The notes: generated by a model not told the origin, from the sequence alone. 49,113 nt of DNA from Pseudomonas palmensis (GCF_017848315.1 NZ_JAFKEC010000040.1:1-49113); one strand, 5' to 3'. Positions 32,619 through 41,212 are shown, counted from the first letter of the stretch. Program-made: numbers and translations.

Positions 32619-34331
32619 ATGATCGAAGTCACCGAAGTTTCCATTGCGCAGCTGCGCGCCGCCCTCGAATCGGGCCAGACCACCTCGGTCGAGCTGGTGA
32701 AGGCCTACCTCGCCCGCATCGATGCCTACGACGGCGCAGACACGCCCACCGCGCTCAATGCGGTGGTGGTGCGCAACCCCGAAGCCCTGAGCGAAGCCCA
32801 GGCATCCGACGAGCGTCGTGCCCAGGGCAAGCCCCTAGGCCCGCTCGACGGCATCCCCTACACCGCCAAGGACAGTTACCTGGTCAAGGGCATGACTGCC
32901 GCCTCCGGCAGCCCGGCCTTCGCCAACCTGGTGGCCTACCGCGACGCCTTCACCATCGAGCGCCTGCGCGGCGCCGGGGCGATCTGCCTGGGCAAGACCA
33001 ACATGCCGCCCATGGCCAACGGCGGCATGCAGCGCGGCGTGTATGGCCGGGCCGAAAGCCCGTACAACGCCGCCTACCTCACCGCACCCTTCGCCTCGGG
33101 CTCGTCCAACGGCGCGGGCACGGCCACGGCGGCCAGCTTCGCCGCGTTCGGCCTGGCAGAGGAAACCTGGTCCAGCGGCCGCGGCCCGGCCTCCAACAAT
33201 GGCCTGTGCGCCTACACCCCTTCGCGCGGGGTGATCTCGGTGCGCGGCAACTGGCCGCTGACGCCGACCATGGACGTGGTGGTGCCCTTCGCCCGCACCA
33301 TGGCCGACCTGCTCGAAGTGCTCGACGTGGTGGTGGCCGAAGACCCCGACACCCGTGGCGACCTGTGGCGCCTGCAGCCCTGGGTGCCGATCCCCAGCGT
33401 GGCCTCGGTGCGCCCCGCCGCCTACCCGCAACTGGCGGCGGACAGCGCGGCGCTGGCCGGCAAGCGCTTCGGCATCCCGCGCATGTACATCAACAAGGAC
33501 CCGGATGCCGGCACCTCGGACAGCCCCGGCATCGGCGGCCCGACCGGCCAGCGCATCAACACGCGGCCTTCGGTGATCGCACTGTGGGAGGCGGCGCGCA
33601 AGGCACTGGAAGCGGCCGGCGCCGAGGTGCTGGAAGTGGATTTCCCGCTGGTGTCGAACTGCGAGGGCGACCGCCCAGGTGCCCCCACCGTGTTCAATCG
33701 GGGCCTGGTGTCCAAGGCATTCCTGCACCATGAACTGTGGGACCTGACGGCCTGGGCCTTCGACGACTTCCTGCAGGCCAACGGCGACCCGCAGCTCAAC
33801 CGCCTGGTGGACGTGGACGGGCCGAAGATCTTCCCCCACGACCCCGGCACCCTGCCCAACCGCGAGGGCGACCTGGCGGCGGGCATGGACGAGTATGTGC
33901 GCATGGCCGAGCGCGGCATCACGCCGTGGGACCAGATCGCTACCCTGCCCGATGGCCTGCGCGGGCTGGAGCAGACGCGGCGCATCGACCTGGAAGACTG
34001 GATGGACAGGCTGGGGCTGGATGCGGTGCTGTTCCCGACGGTGGCCGATGTGGCCCCGGCCGATGCCGATGTGAACCCGGCCTCGGCGGATATTGCCTGG
34101 AGCAACGGGGTGTGGGTGGCCAACGGCAACCTGGCGATCCGTCACCTTGGGGTGCCGACGGTGACGGTGCCGATGGGGGTGATGGCGGACATCGGCATGC
34201 CGGTGGGGCTGACCTTTGCCGGGCGGGCGTATGATGACTCGGCGTTGCTGCGCCTGGCCTCGGCGTTCGAGGCTACGGGTTCAAAGCGCTTGATACCGCC
34301 GCGAACCCCGATGCTGGCACGCCGTAAATAG
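32619..34331 (+). CDS. Amidase-signature family hydrolase
   Basis: 570 residues from the ATG at 32619; an ATG at 32589 is also in frame, and neither has a clear Shine-Dalgarno. The Ser-cisSer-Lys triad can be placed: Lys84 in YTAKDSYLVKG, cis-Ser in the SGSSNG stretch at 160-165, and nucleophile Ser186 in TWSSGRGPAS. The last segment departs from the usual GGSIR, with bulky Trp and Ser before the nucleophile, so the subfamily and substrate are unclear. It is likely cytosolic, as no signal peptide is seen. It is divergent from dsdX and convergent with the polyamine genes, from which REP elements and a terminator separate it. Confidence 0.85.
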   Translation: MIEVTEVSIAQLRAALESGQTTSVELVKAYLARIDAYDGADTPTALNAVVVRNPEALSEAQASDERRAQGKPLGPLDGIPYTAKDSYLVKGMTAASGSPAFANLVAYRDAFTIERLRGAGAICLGKTNMPPMANGGMQRGVYGRAESPYNAAYLTAPFASGSSNGAGTATAASFAAFGLAEETWSSGRGPASNNGLCAYTPSRGVISVRGNWPLTPTMDVVVPFARTMADLLEVLDVVVAEDPDTRGDLWRLQPWVPIPSVASVRPAAYPQLAADSAALAGKRFGIPRMYINKDPDAGTSDSPGIGGPTGQRINTRPSVIALWEAARKALEAAGAEVLEVDFPLVSNCEGDRPGAPTVFNRGLVSKAFLHHELWDLTAWAFDDFLQANGDPQLNRLVDVDGPKIFPHDPGTLPNREGDLAAGMDEYVRMAERGITPWDQIATLPDGLRGLEQTRRIDLEDWMDRLGLDAVLFPTVADVAPADADVNPASADIAWSNGVWVANGNLAIRHLGVPTVTVPMGVMADIGMPVGLTFAGRAYDDSALLRLASAFEATGSKRLIPPRTPMLARRK

Positions 34332-34347
34332 ATAGAGGTTGGTGCCT

Positions 34348-34434
34348 ATCGCGGGTCAAGCCCGCTCCCACAGAGAACATCACTGGGACCGAACCCAGCG
34401 CACATTTCCTGTGGGAGCGGGCTTGACCCGCGAT
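34348..34434. repeat. Inverted pair of REP elements (BIME-like)
   Basis: Two 26-bp units, 34348-34373 and 34409-34434, are exact reverse complements. Their core is GCGGGTCAAGCCCGC, a second REP family distinct from the GCCGGC type. A small hairpin (CTGGG / CCCAG) sits between them. The pair lies in the 3' region between two convergent genes. Confidence 0.9.
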
Positions 34435-34479
34435 CGAGCGCGCAGCGCTCGCAAGACCGATCGCCACGAACTATCAGAC

Positions 34480-34517
34480 AAAAAAGGGGGACGCCATCAC
34501 GGCGCCCCCCTTTTTTT
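34480..34517. terminator. Bidirectional intrinsic terminator
   Basis: A run of A, GGGGG, A, CGCC, the loop ATCAC, GGCG, then C and T runs. The stem is strong, and T-tracts follow on both strands. It lies between the convergent amidase and carboxynorspermidine dehydrogenase genes and should serve both. Confidence 0.92.
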
Positions 34518-34532
34518 GTCAGCCTGAACCCG

Positions 34533-35768
34533 TCAGTTCCAGGGACGATCGCCGTTCTCGTCCTTGATGCGGGTAGGCAGGCCCATCACGTCCAGCGCCT
34601 TCAGGAACGGCTCGGCCGGCAGTTCCTCGACGTTGGCCATGCGCTGCACGTCCCACTCGCCACGGGCCACCAGCAGGGCCGCCGCCACCGGCGGCACGCC
34701 CGCGGTGTAGGAGATGCCCTGGCTGTCGGTCTCGGCATAGGCCTCTTCGTGATCAGCCACGTTGTAGATGAACACTTCGCGTGGCTGGCCGTCCTTGGTG
34801 CCCTTGACCAGGTCGCCAATGCAGGTCTTGCCGGTGTAGCCCGGCGCCAGCGAAGACGGATCCGGCAGCACGGCCTTGACCACCTTGAGCGGCACCACTT
34901 CCAGGCCCTCGGCGGTCTTCACCGGTTGCTCGGACAGCAGGCCCAGGTTCTTCAGTACGGTGAACACATTGATGTAGTGCTCGCCGAAGCTCATCCAGAA
35001 ACGCACGTTCGGCACGTCGAGGTTCTTGGACAGCGAGTGCACTTCGTCATGGCCGGTCAGGTACAGGTTCTGCGACCCCACCACCGGCAGGTCGTCGGTA
35101 CGCTTGACTTCGAACATGGTGTTGCTGGTCCACTGGCTGTTCTGCCAGCTCCACACCTGTCCGGTGAATTCGCGGAAATTGATTTCCGGGTCGAAATTGG
35201 TGGCGAAATACTTGCCATGGGAGCCGGCATTGACGTCGAGAATGTCGATCGAATCAATGCGGTCGAAATACTGTTGTTGCGCCAGTGCTGCATAGGCATT
35301 GACCACACCCGGGTCGAAGCCCACGCCAAGAATGGCGGTGATTTTCTTCTGCTGGCATTCCTCGAGGTGCTTCCACTCGTAGTTGCCATACCAGGGCGGC
35401 GTCTCGCAGATCTTGCCCGGTTCTTCGTGAATGGCAGTGTCCAGGTAGGCCACGCCGGTATCGATGCAGGCACGCAGCACCGACATGTTGAGGAAGGCGG
35501 AACCGACGTTGATCACGATCTGCGATTCGGTTTCGCGGATCAGCGCCTTGGTCGCCTCGACATCCAGAGCATTGAGCGAAAAGGCCGTGATGTCGGCGGG
35601 TACCTTCAGGCTACCCTTGGCCTTGACGCTGTCGATGATGGCCTGGCATTTGGAGATGTTGCGTGACGCGATGGCAATACGACCGAGTTCGTCGTTGTGC
35701 TGCGCGCACTTGTGGGCCACCACCTTGGCGACACCTCCTGCACCAATGATAAGAACGTTTTTCTTCAA
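34533..35768 (-). CDS. Carboxynorspermidine/carboxyspermidine dehydrogenase (saccharopine dehydrogenase family)
   Basis: 411 residues. The start is TTG at 35768, with AAAGGAG upstream. The N-terminal Rossmann site is VLIIGAGGVAKVVAHKC. Middle and C-terminal regions (ILGVGFDPGVVNAYAALAQQ, then LDVNAGSHGKYFATNFDPE) match the dehydrogenase that condenses L-aspartate-beta-semialdehyde with diaminopropane or putrescine, using NADPH, to make carboxynorspermidine or carboxyspermidine. It is the second gene of a pair with the decarboxylase (26-nt gap). Which triamine is made cannot be read from the sequence; no diaminopropane-forming genes are in the window. Confidence 0.88.
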   Translation of the reverse strand: MKKNVLIIGAGGVAKVVAHKCAQHNDELGRIAIASRNISKCQAIIDSVKAKGSLKVPADITAFSLNALDVEATKALIRETESQIVINVGSAFLNMSVLRACIDTGVAYLDTAIHEEPGKICETPPWYGNYEWKHLEECQQKKITAILGVGFDPGVVNAYAALAQQQYFDRIDSIDILDVNAGSHGKYFATNFDPEINFREFTGQVWSWQNSQWTSNTMFEVKRTDDLPVVGSQNLYLTGHDEVHSLSKNLDVPNVRFWMSFGEHYINVFTVLKNLGLLSEQPVKTAEGLEVVPLKVVKAVLPDPSSLAPGYTGKTCIGDLVKGTKDGQPREVFIYNVADHEEAYAETDSQGISYTAGVPPVAAALLVARGEWDVQRMANVEELPAEPFLKALDVMGLPTRIKDENGDRPWN

Positions 35769-35794
35769 TTTCTTTATCTCTCCTTTCCGCCAGC

Positions 35795-36892
35795 TTACGA
35801 GAGGCTGGACAGGTAGTCGTCAAAACCAAATTCGCGAACCACCTCGACAGTACCGTCAAGTTGTTTCACTACGATGGATGGCATCTTCAAACCGTTGAAC
35901 CAGTTTTTCTTGACCATGGTGTAGCCTGCCGCGTCGATGAACGACAGCCGATCGCCGATGGCCAGCGGACGATCGAATTGATACTCGCCGAAGATATCCC
36001 CGGCCAGGCAGGATTTGCCGCATACCATGTAGGTGTGCTCACCCTCGCTGGGCGCCAGCTTGGCGTTGAGGCGATAGATCAGCAGGTCGAGCATGTGCGC
36101 CTCGATGGAGCTGTCGACCACGGCCAGGTGCTTGCCGTTGTACAGGGTGTCGAGCACGGTCACTTCCAGCGAAGCGCTCTGGGTGATCGCCGCTTCGCCC
36201 GGCTCCAGGTACACCTGCACGCCGTACTTCTGCGAGAACGCCTTCAGGCGCGCGCAGAATGCATCCAGTGCATAGTCTTCGCCGGTGAAGTGGATACCGC
36301 CGCCCAGGCTCACCCACTCGACCTTGTGCAGCAGCTCGCCGAAGCGCTCTTCGATGGTGTTGAGCATCTGGTCGAACAGGCCGAAATCGCCGTTCTCGCA
36401 GTTGTTGTGGAACATGAAGCCGGAGATCTGCGACATGACCGCATCGATCTTGACCGGGTCCCATTCGCCCAGGCGGCTGAACGGGCGCGCCGGGTCGGCC
36501 AGCAGGTAGTCCGAGCTGCTCACCTGCGGGTTGACGCGCAGGCCGCGCACCTTGCCTTCGGTAGCCTGGGCATAGCGCTGCAGCTGGCCGATGGAGTTGA
36601 AGATGATCTTGTCGCAGTTCTCGATCATCTCGTCGATTTCATCGTCGGCCCAGGCCACGCTGTAGGCGTGGGTCTCGCCTTCGAACTTCTGGCGGCCGAG
36701 CTTGAGCTCGTAGAGCGAGGACGAGGTGGTGCCGTCCATGTACTGCTGCATCAGGTCGAACACCGACCAGGTGGCGAAGCACTTGAGCGCCAGCAGGGCC
36801 TTGGCCCCGGACTGTTCGCGCACATAGGCGATCTTCTGCATGTTGTGCAGCAGCTTGGTTTTGTCGATGAGGTAGTACGGCGTCTTGATCAT
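35795..36892 (-). CDS. nspC: Carboxynorspermidine/carboxyspermidine decarboxylase
   Basis: The product has 365 residues from the ATG at 36892. It is an alanine-racemase-fold PLP decarboxylase: Schiff-base Lys37 in ALLALKCFATWSVFD, the glycine loop in SLGGGIHFTG, EPGEAAI, and the active-site Cys in CGKSCLAGDIFGEY. It decarboxylates carboxynorspermidine or carboxyspermidine to the triamine in the cytosol. It is the first gene of the pair. The Shine-Dalgarno is poor (GGGGG), and a REP-core palindrome lies 10 nt before the start, so translation may be modulated. Confidence 0.9.
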   Translation of the reverse strand: MIKTPYYLIDKTKLLHNMQKIAYVREQSGAKALLALKCFATWSVFDLMQQYMDGTTSSSLYELKLGRQKFEGETHAYSVAWADDEIDEMIENCDKIIFNSIGQLQRYAQATEGKVRGLRVNPQVSSSDYLLADPARPFSRLGEWDPVKIDAVMSQISGFMFHNNCENGDFGLFDQMLNTIEERFGELLHKVEWVSLGGGIHFTGEDYALDAFCARLKAFSQKYGVQVYLEPGEAAITQSASLEVTVLDTLYNGKHLAVVDSSIEAHMLDLLIYRLNAKLAPSEGEHTYMVCGKSCLAGDIFGEYQFDRPLAIGDRLSFIDAAGYTMVKKNWFNGLKMPSIVVKQLDGTVEVVREFGFDDYLSSLS

Positions 36893-36902
36893 TTCGAGGC
36901 CC

Positions 36903-36916
36903 CCGGCAAGGCCGGC
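36903..36916. repeat. REP core remnant in the nspC leader
   Basis: CCGGCAAGGCCGGC matches the core of the REP units at 13530 and 19439 but lacks their flanks. It can fold into a small hairpin just upstream of the nspC start. Confidence 0.5.
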
Positions 36917-37005
36917 CAAAAAAAGGACACGCATTGTGCCTTCACTGCACGGGAATCGAAAGCTCGGAAGTGATTTTTGCCCGACGCGGATTTTTCGGGT
37001 GCACC

Positions 37006-37052
37006 CATCGCAGGTCGAGCCCGCCCCCACACGATCACCCTGGGAGCGGGCC
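37006..37052. repeat. Degenerate REP pair downstream of the TonB receptor
   Basis: Two imperfect, inverted copies of the GGGAGCGGGC-type REP unit (right arm GGGAGCGGGCCTGGA, left arm TCGAGCCCGCCCCCA). They lie just after the receptor stop at 37059 and may act as a 3' hairpin for its mRNA. Confidence 0.55.
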
Positions 37053-37058
37053 TGGACG

Positions 37059-39464
37059 TCAGAAGTCCCAGCGAGTGCTGAACATCACGTTGCGCGGGTC
37101 ACCGTAGTACGAGGAGTTATAGAAGCCGATGTTGGTGTAGTAGTACTTGTCGAACAGGTTGTAGACGTTGACCGACGCCGACAGGTGCTCGGTGAACCGG
37201 TAGCGCGCCATCAGGTCGACCAGCCAGTACGGGGTCTGGGTGAAAGTGTCATTGGTGCCCTTGGCGTAGTTGTTGAGGACCTGCCAGCCCTTGCCCTGCC
37301 AGCGTGCCCCACCGCCCACGGTGAGCTTGTCGAGGCGCCCGCCAAGTTTGTAGGTGGTGTAGAGGTTGAGCTGATCTTCGGGCTCCCAGGTAGCTACCTT
37401 GGCCCCGCCCTGGTCGCGGCTGACCTTGTGCGTGTAGCCGGCCTGCACCTGCCAGCCGGGCGCCAGCTCCCCGGACACCTCTGCCTCGTAGCCCTTGGTT
37501 CTGGACTTGATGCCCATGTAGGCGTAGTCGATGTCGGGGTTGGTTGGCCTGGCGTTGTAGAACGTGTCGGCCTGCGGGCGGTTATCTTCGTGCACTTCGA
37601 AGTAGGCCAGGCTGGTGTTCAGGCGACCGTCGTAGAACTCACCCTTGATGCCCACCTCGTAGTTCTGGCCCTCGTTGGGCTCGAGCATCCTGTTGCGGCT
37701 GTCACGGTAGGCCGTCTGCGGCAGGAAGATATCGGTGTAGCTGGCATACGCAGAGAAGTTGCTGTTGAGGTCGTACACCACCCCGGCATAGGGCACCAGC
37801 CGTCCGCTCTCCTGGCTGTCGCTGGTGCCGGTGACCTGAAAGTTTGCCAGGCGGCTGCCCAGCAGCAGCGAAAGGTCATCGGTGACACTGAAGCGCGCAG
37901 TCAGGTAGCCGCCACTTTGCCGGGTGGTTTCGTCGTTGCGCTTTGTCACCGAGCCCCAGTCCGGCTCGATGGCCTGGCCGTGCCAGCTCTCCAGATCGTA
38001 TTCGTTGTCGAAGTAGGTGACGTTGTTGTAGTTGTCGCCCTTCCAGTGCGAACTGGACACCGAGCCACCCACCACCAGTTGGTGTTCGCGCCCGAACAGG
38101 CTGAACGGCCCGGTGGCGTAGAGGTCGCCGCTGTCGCTGGTGGTTTCGCCGGTGTACTTGCGCGAATAGATCGACGACACGGTCGGGGTGTCGGGCGACA
38201 CCGAGCCCAGCGGCGCGTCATAACCATTGATCTGGTGGTTGTACTGACCCTTGATGACCCAGTCATTGGCCAGGCGATGCTCCAGGGTGGCGAACAGCGT
38301 GCGCGAGTACTGCTCCCAACTGCTCCACTTGGCGCCATTGTTGAACGAACGCGGCAGGCTGATGGGGTTGCCCTGGGAGTCGTACACCGGACGGCTGCCC
38401 GACCAGCCCGAGCCCCTGGGGTCGCTGTCCTGGTAGTCGGCGCCCAGGGTCAGCAGGGTGTCTTCGTCCAGGTCCACTTCCAGGATGCCGTAGTACACGC
38501 TGGTCTTGCGCTCGTAATGGTCCATGAACGAGTGCTTGTCCTGATAGGCGGCCACCGCCCGGCCCCGCACGTTGCCACTGTCGGTCAGCGGGCCGCTGAG
38601 GTCGATCTCCGAGCGGTAGTTGTCCCAGGAGCCGGCGCCCAGGTCCACATGCCCCCTGAAGTCGGCCGTCGGCTTCTTGCGGATCAGGTTGATCGTGCCA
38701 CCGGGGCCGCCCGCGCCGGTGAGCAGGCCGGTGGCGCCCTTGAGCACCTCGACCCGGTCATAGATCGCCATGTCGGTAAGGGTCTGCCCGGCCGAGTACT
38801 GCGCGTCACGCAGGGTCGGGATGCCGTCGTACTGGAAGTTGACGATGGAGAAGCCGCGCGAATAGTAGTTGGTACGTTCACTGTCGTAGGTCGACACGGT
38901 GATGCCGGGGGTGTGGCGCATCACATCGTCGATGGCGTTCAGGCCGAAATCGTCCATGGCCTGGCGCGTGACCACCGAGATCGACTGCGGGGTTTCCCGC
39001 GGGGTCAGCACCATGCGCGTGGCGGTGGCGATGGTGCCCGGCGTGTAGGAGCCGGTGCCTTCGGTGATGGTGCCCAGCTGGTTGGCGCTGACTTCGGTGG
39101 CCTGTAGCTCCAGCTGCGCACTGCCGGTGGCCAGCCTTGGCATTACCCGGTAGCCCTCGCCTTCGGGCATCGCCTGCAGGCCCTGGGGCGCGAGCAGTCG
39201 CTCCAGGCCCTCGGCGATGGCGTAGCTGCCGTCCAGGCCGCTGCTGTGGATGCCTTGGGTCAGGGCCGAGTCGACCGCGATCATCACCCCGGCCTGCTGG
39301 CCGAATGCGCCGAGCACGCGATCGAGGTTGCCGGCGTCGATATGGAAGGCGTGGGTGGCGTGGGCATCGGCGCCGGCCAGTACGCCCTGGCTGGCGCACA
39401 CGAGGGAAAGCCCGAGGATGGCCGTGCGCAAGGCACCGGCAAGCGGAGTGAGGCGGCTGTGCAT
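37059..39464 (-). CDS. TonB-dependent siderophore receptor with STN signalling domain
   Basis: 801 residues from the ATG at 39464; an ATG four codons upstream (39476) is possible. A signal peptide is followed by an STN domain (about residues 42-108 of this form; HAFHIDAGNLDRVLGAFGQQ at its start), a plug with QSISVVTRQAMDDFGL and a C-terminal beta-barrel ending in Phe. This matches the FpvA/FhuE-like transducing receptors of hydroxamate or mixed siderophores. The STN domain contacts the FecR-type protein encoded just upstream. It imports ferric siderophore across the outer membrane using TonB. The ligand is unknown. Confidence 0.92.
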   Translation of the reverse strand: MHSRLTPLAGALRTAILGLSLVCASQGVLAGADAHATHAFHIDAGNLDRVLGAFGQQAGVMIAVDSALTQGIHSSGLDGSYAIAEGLERLLAPQGLQAMPEGEGYRVMPRLATGSAQLELQATEVSANQLGTITEGTGSYTPGTIATATRMVLTPRETPQSISVVTRQAMDDFGLNAIDDVMRHTPGITVSTYDSERTNYYSRGFSIVNFQYDGIPTLRDAQYSAGQTLTDMAIYDRVEVLKGATGLLTGAGGPGGTINLIRKKPTADFRGHVDLGAGSWDNYRSEIDLSGPLTDSGNVRGRAVAAYQDKHSFMDHYERKTSVYYGILEVDLDEDTLLTLGADYQDSDPRGSGWSGSRPVYDSQGNPISLPRSFNNGAKWSSWEQYSRTLFATLEHRLANDWVIKGQYNHQINGYDAPLGSVSPDTPTVSSIYSRKYTGETTSDSGDLYATGPFSLFGREHQLVVGGSVSSSHWKGDNYNNVTYFDNEYDLESWHGQAIEPDWGSVTKRNDETTRQSGGYLTARFSVTDDLSLLLGSRLANFQVTGTSDSQESGRLVPYAGVVYDLNSNFSAYASYTDIFLPQTAYRDSRNRMLEPNEGQNYEVGIKGEFYDGRLNTSLAYFEVHEDNRPQADTFYNARPTNPDIDYAYMGIKSRTKGYEAEVSGELAPGWQVQAGYTHKVSRDQGGAKVATWEPEDQLNLYTTYKLGGRLDKLTVGGGARWQGKGWQVLNNYAKGTNDTFTQTPYWLVDLMARYRFTEHLSASVNVYNLFDKYYYTNIGFYNSSYYGDPRNVMFSTRWDF

Positions 39465-39557
39465 AAACAATTCCATGGGTTGAGGGTGTTGGCGATGCGC
39501 TGTTTTTCAGCGTCCTCCCTGGTCTTGATGCATGAGATGGAAAAAACTGCCGCCGCT

Positions 39558-39576
39558 GTTAAAAATAATCGTTCTC
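39558..39576 (-). promoter_or_regulatory. Fur-box-like sequence before the receptor gene
   Basis: On the minus strand, GAGAACGATTATTTTTAAC matches 13 of 19 positions of the Fur consensus. It overlaps the last bases of fecR and precedes the receptor start by about 95 nt. It could give direct iron repression of the receptor in addition to control through FecI. Confidence 0.4.
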
Positions 39577-40540
39577 AGGCCACGACCACGTTTGCCCAGT
39601 AGCCGAACACACGCTGTACCCGTATCGGCAACACACTGGCCAGCAGGTCGAGGCTGGCATCGGGCCGATCGAGGGAGAACGAACCCGACACCTGCAAGGC
39701 CGCCACCGCCGGATCGCAGCGCAGTACGCCGCGCCGGTAGCGGTCGAGCTGGGCCAACACCCGGCCCAGTGGCATGCGCTCGGCAATCAGCAGGCCGTCA
39801 ACCCAGGCCTGGGCGCCCGCGTCGAGAGGTTCGACACTGCCGACCTGCTGCCCGAACGCCACCTGCTGGCCGGCGCTCAAGGTCATGCGGGTGCTGCCGG
39901 CCCAGGCGATCGAGGCACTGCCTGCCAGCACCTGCACCTGGGTACCCGACACCCCGGGCAGGCCCTGGCTGACCACCAGCCGCGAGGCGGGCTCGGGGCG
40001 TACCCAGCCATTGGCGGTGCGCACCGCCAGCGAAGCACCTTGCCCCAGGGTGAGCATGACCCGCCCCAGGTTGAGCGCCAGCACGTCTGCGTGCGCATCC
40101 ACGCCGGTGCGGGTATCCAGGGTCAGCTCCACCTCGCCAGACAACGCCACGTGATGACGCTCGCCGGTGGTGGTGCGGTAGTCACTGAACAGTTCCGGCA
40201 GCAGCACCCGCTCACGCACGCTCAGGCCAGCCGCCAGTACCACCCCCAGCCCGGCGAAGCCCTTGAGCACATTGCGCCGCGACGCAGTGCCACGTGCCTG
40301 CAGCAATCCGCGCGCGCCGGCGGCCGGTAACGTCCTGGTGCCCTGGCGCAGGTCATGGGTGAGCCCGGCAAGACGCTGCCAGGCCAGTTCATGCTGGGGG
40401 TTTTCATTGCGCCAGTGCTGGCAGGCCTGCTGCTCGGCCAGGCTGCTGACACCCGACTGCAGGGTGACCATCCACAGCATGGCCTGCTCTACCACGCCGG
40501 GGTCCAGCGGCTGGTTGTCGATCCGGGCGAAGCGGCTCAT
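39575..40540 (-). CDS. fecR: FecR-family anti-sigma factor/transducer
   Basis: 321 residues. The N-terminal anti-sigma part (about 1-75) contains the conserved AMLWMVTLQSG and the Trp-rich HWRNENPQHELAWQRL motif. A short hydrophobic helix at 91-106 follows a twin-arginine-like ASRRNVLKG (Arg88-Arg89). The periplasmic FecR domain runs from about 115 to the end. It holds the FecI-type sigma factor inactive and relays receptor signals. Its start overlaps the sigma factor stop (ATGA), so the two are coupled. Confidence 0.9.
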   Translation of the reverse strand: MSRFARIDNQPLDPGVVEQAMLWMVTLQSGVSSLAEQQACQHWRNENPQHELAWQRLAGLTHDLRQGTRTLPAAGARGLLQARGTASRRNVLKGFAGLGVVLAAGLSVRERVLLPELFSDYRTTTGERHHVALSGEVELTLDTRTGVDAHADVLALNLGRVMLTLGQGASLAVRTANGWVRPEPASRLVVSQGLPGVSGTQVQVLAGSASIAWAGSTRMTLSAGQQVAFGQQVGSVEPLDAGAQAWVDGLLIAERMPLGRVLAQLDRYRRGVLRCDPAVAALQVSGSFSLDRPDASLDLLASVLPIRVQRVFGYWANVVVA

Positions 40541-41046
40541 GCGCCGTAGACCGCCGCATAGCAGTGGCGGTAGGCCTTGAGCATGGCCTTTTGCACCACG
40601 TTCACCGTCAGGCCCTGGTGTTCGGCGATCTGCGCGTAGGTCAGGCCGTCAAGCTGTGACAGCAGGAAGATCTCGCGCACCTTGCTGCCCAGCCCATCGA
40701 GCACCTGGCCCACCGCGTCCAGCGCCTCGAGCACCAGCAGGCGAGTTTCCGGGGACGGCACCAGCGCCGGTTCAAGATGGGCCAGCGACTCCATGTAGGC
40801 CTTCTCCAGCGCATGGCGCCGAAAGTACTGGATGCACAGGCGGCTGGCCACGGTGGTGAGGTAGGCGCGCGGCTCGCGGTACACCGGCGGTGCCTCGCTG
40901 CGCAGGATGCGCACGAAGGTGTCCTGCGCCAGGTCCAGCGCCTGCTCCCGGTTGCCCAGCTTGCGGCGCAGCATCTGCGTCAACCAGCTGTGGTGTTGAA
41001 CGTAGAGTTCGCCCACCGCATGGTGGGTGCTGGAAAGTGGATGCAT
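40537..41046 (-). CDS. fecI: FecI-type ECF sigma factor
   Basis: 169 residues. Region 2 (ALDLAQDTFVRIL) and region 4 (LDGLGSKVREIFLLSQLDGL, then TYAQIAEHQGLTVNVVQKAM) are characteristic of iron-starvation extracytoplasmic-function sigma factors. It would transcribe the receptor gene when the siderophore is sensed. The promoter region holds a strong Fur-box match (41087-41105), so its synthesis is probably iron-repressed. The gene order fecI-fecR-receptor is the usual one in pseudomonads. The name denotes the family and does not imply a ferric citrate ligand. Confidence 0.92.
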   Translation of the reverse strand: MHPLSSTHHAVGELYVQHHSWLTQMLRRKLGNREQALDLAQDTFVRILRSEAPPVYREPRAYLTTVASRLCIQYFRRHALEKAYMESLAHLEPALVPSPETRLLVLEALDAVGQVLDGLGSKVREIFLLSQLDGLTYAQIAEHQGLTVNVVQKAMLKAYRHCYAAVYGA

Positions 41047-41086
41047 CGGCAGGGTTCCGGGACGCAGGCTGACGGGAGTCGTGCAT

Positions 41087-41105
41087 GGTAATACTTCTCA
41101 TTAGC
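41087..41105 (-). promoter_or_regulatory. Fur box in the fecI promoter
   Basis: On the minus strand GCTAATGAGAAGTATTACC matches 14 of 19 positions of GATAATGATAATCATTATC. A TTCACC / 16 bp / TATTAC promoter overlaps it, so Fur with iron would block fecI. The site also lies 108 bp upstream of the divergent gene at 41213. Confidence 0.7.
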
Positions 41106-41212
41106 TTGCGGTGAATTTTTATGATTGCCGCCGAAACAACCTGCTTCACCGACACTGGCAGGCCGGCGCTCAGGTGCAGTACTGTGCGAGGCAGCCAAAG
41201 GGAGGGCTGCAT

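Noticed and set aside
36885..39107. Plus-strand open frame of 740 codons
   Set aside because: Antisense to the TonB receptor, whose STN, plug and barrel features are clear.
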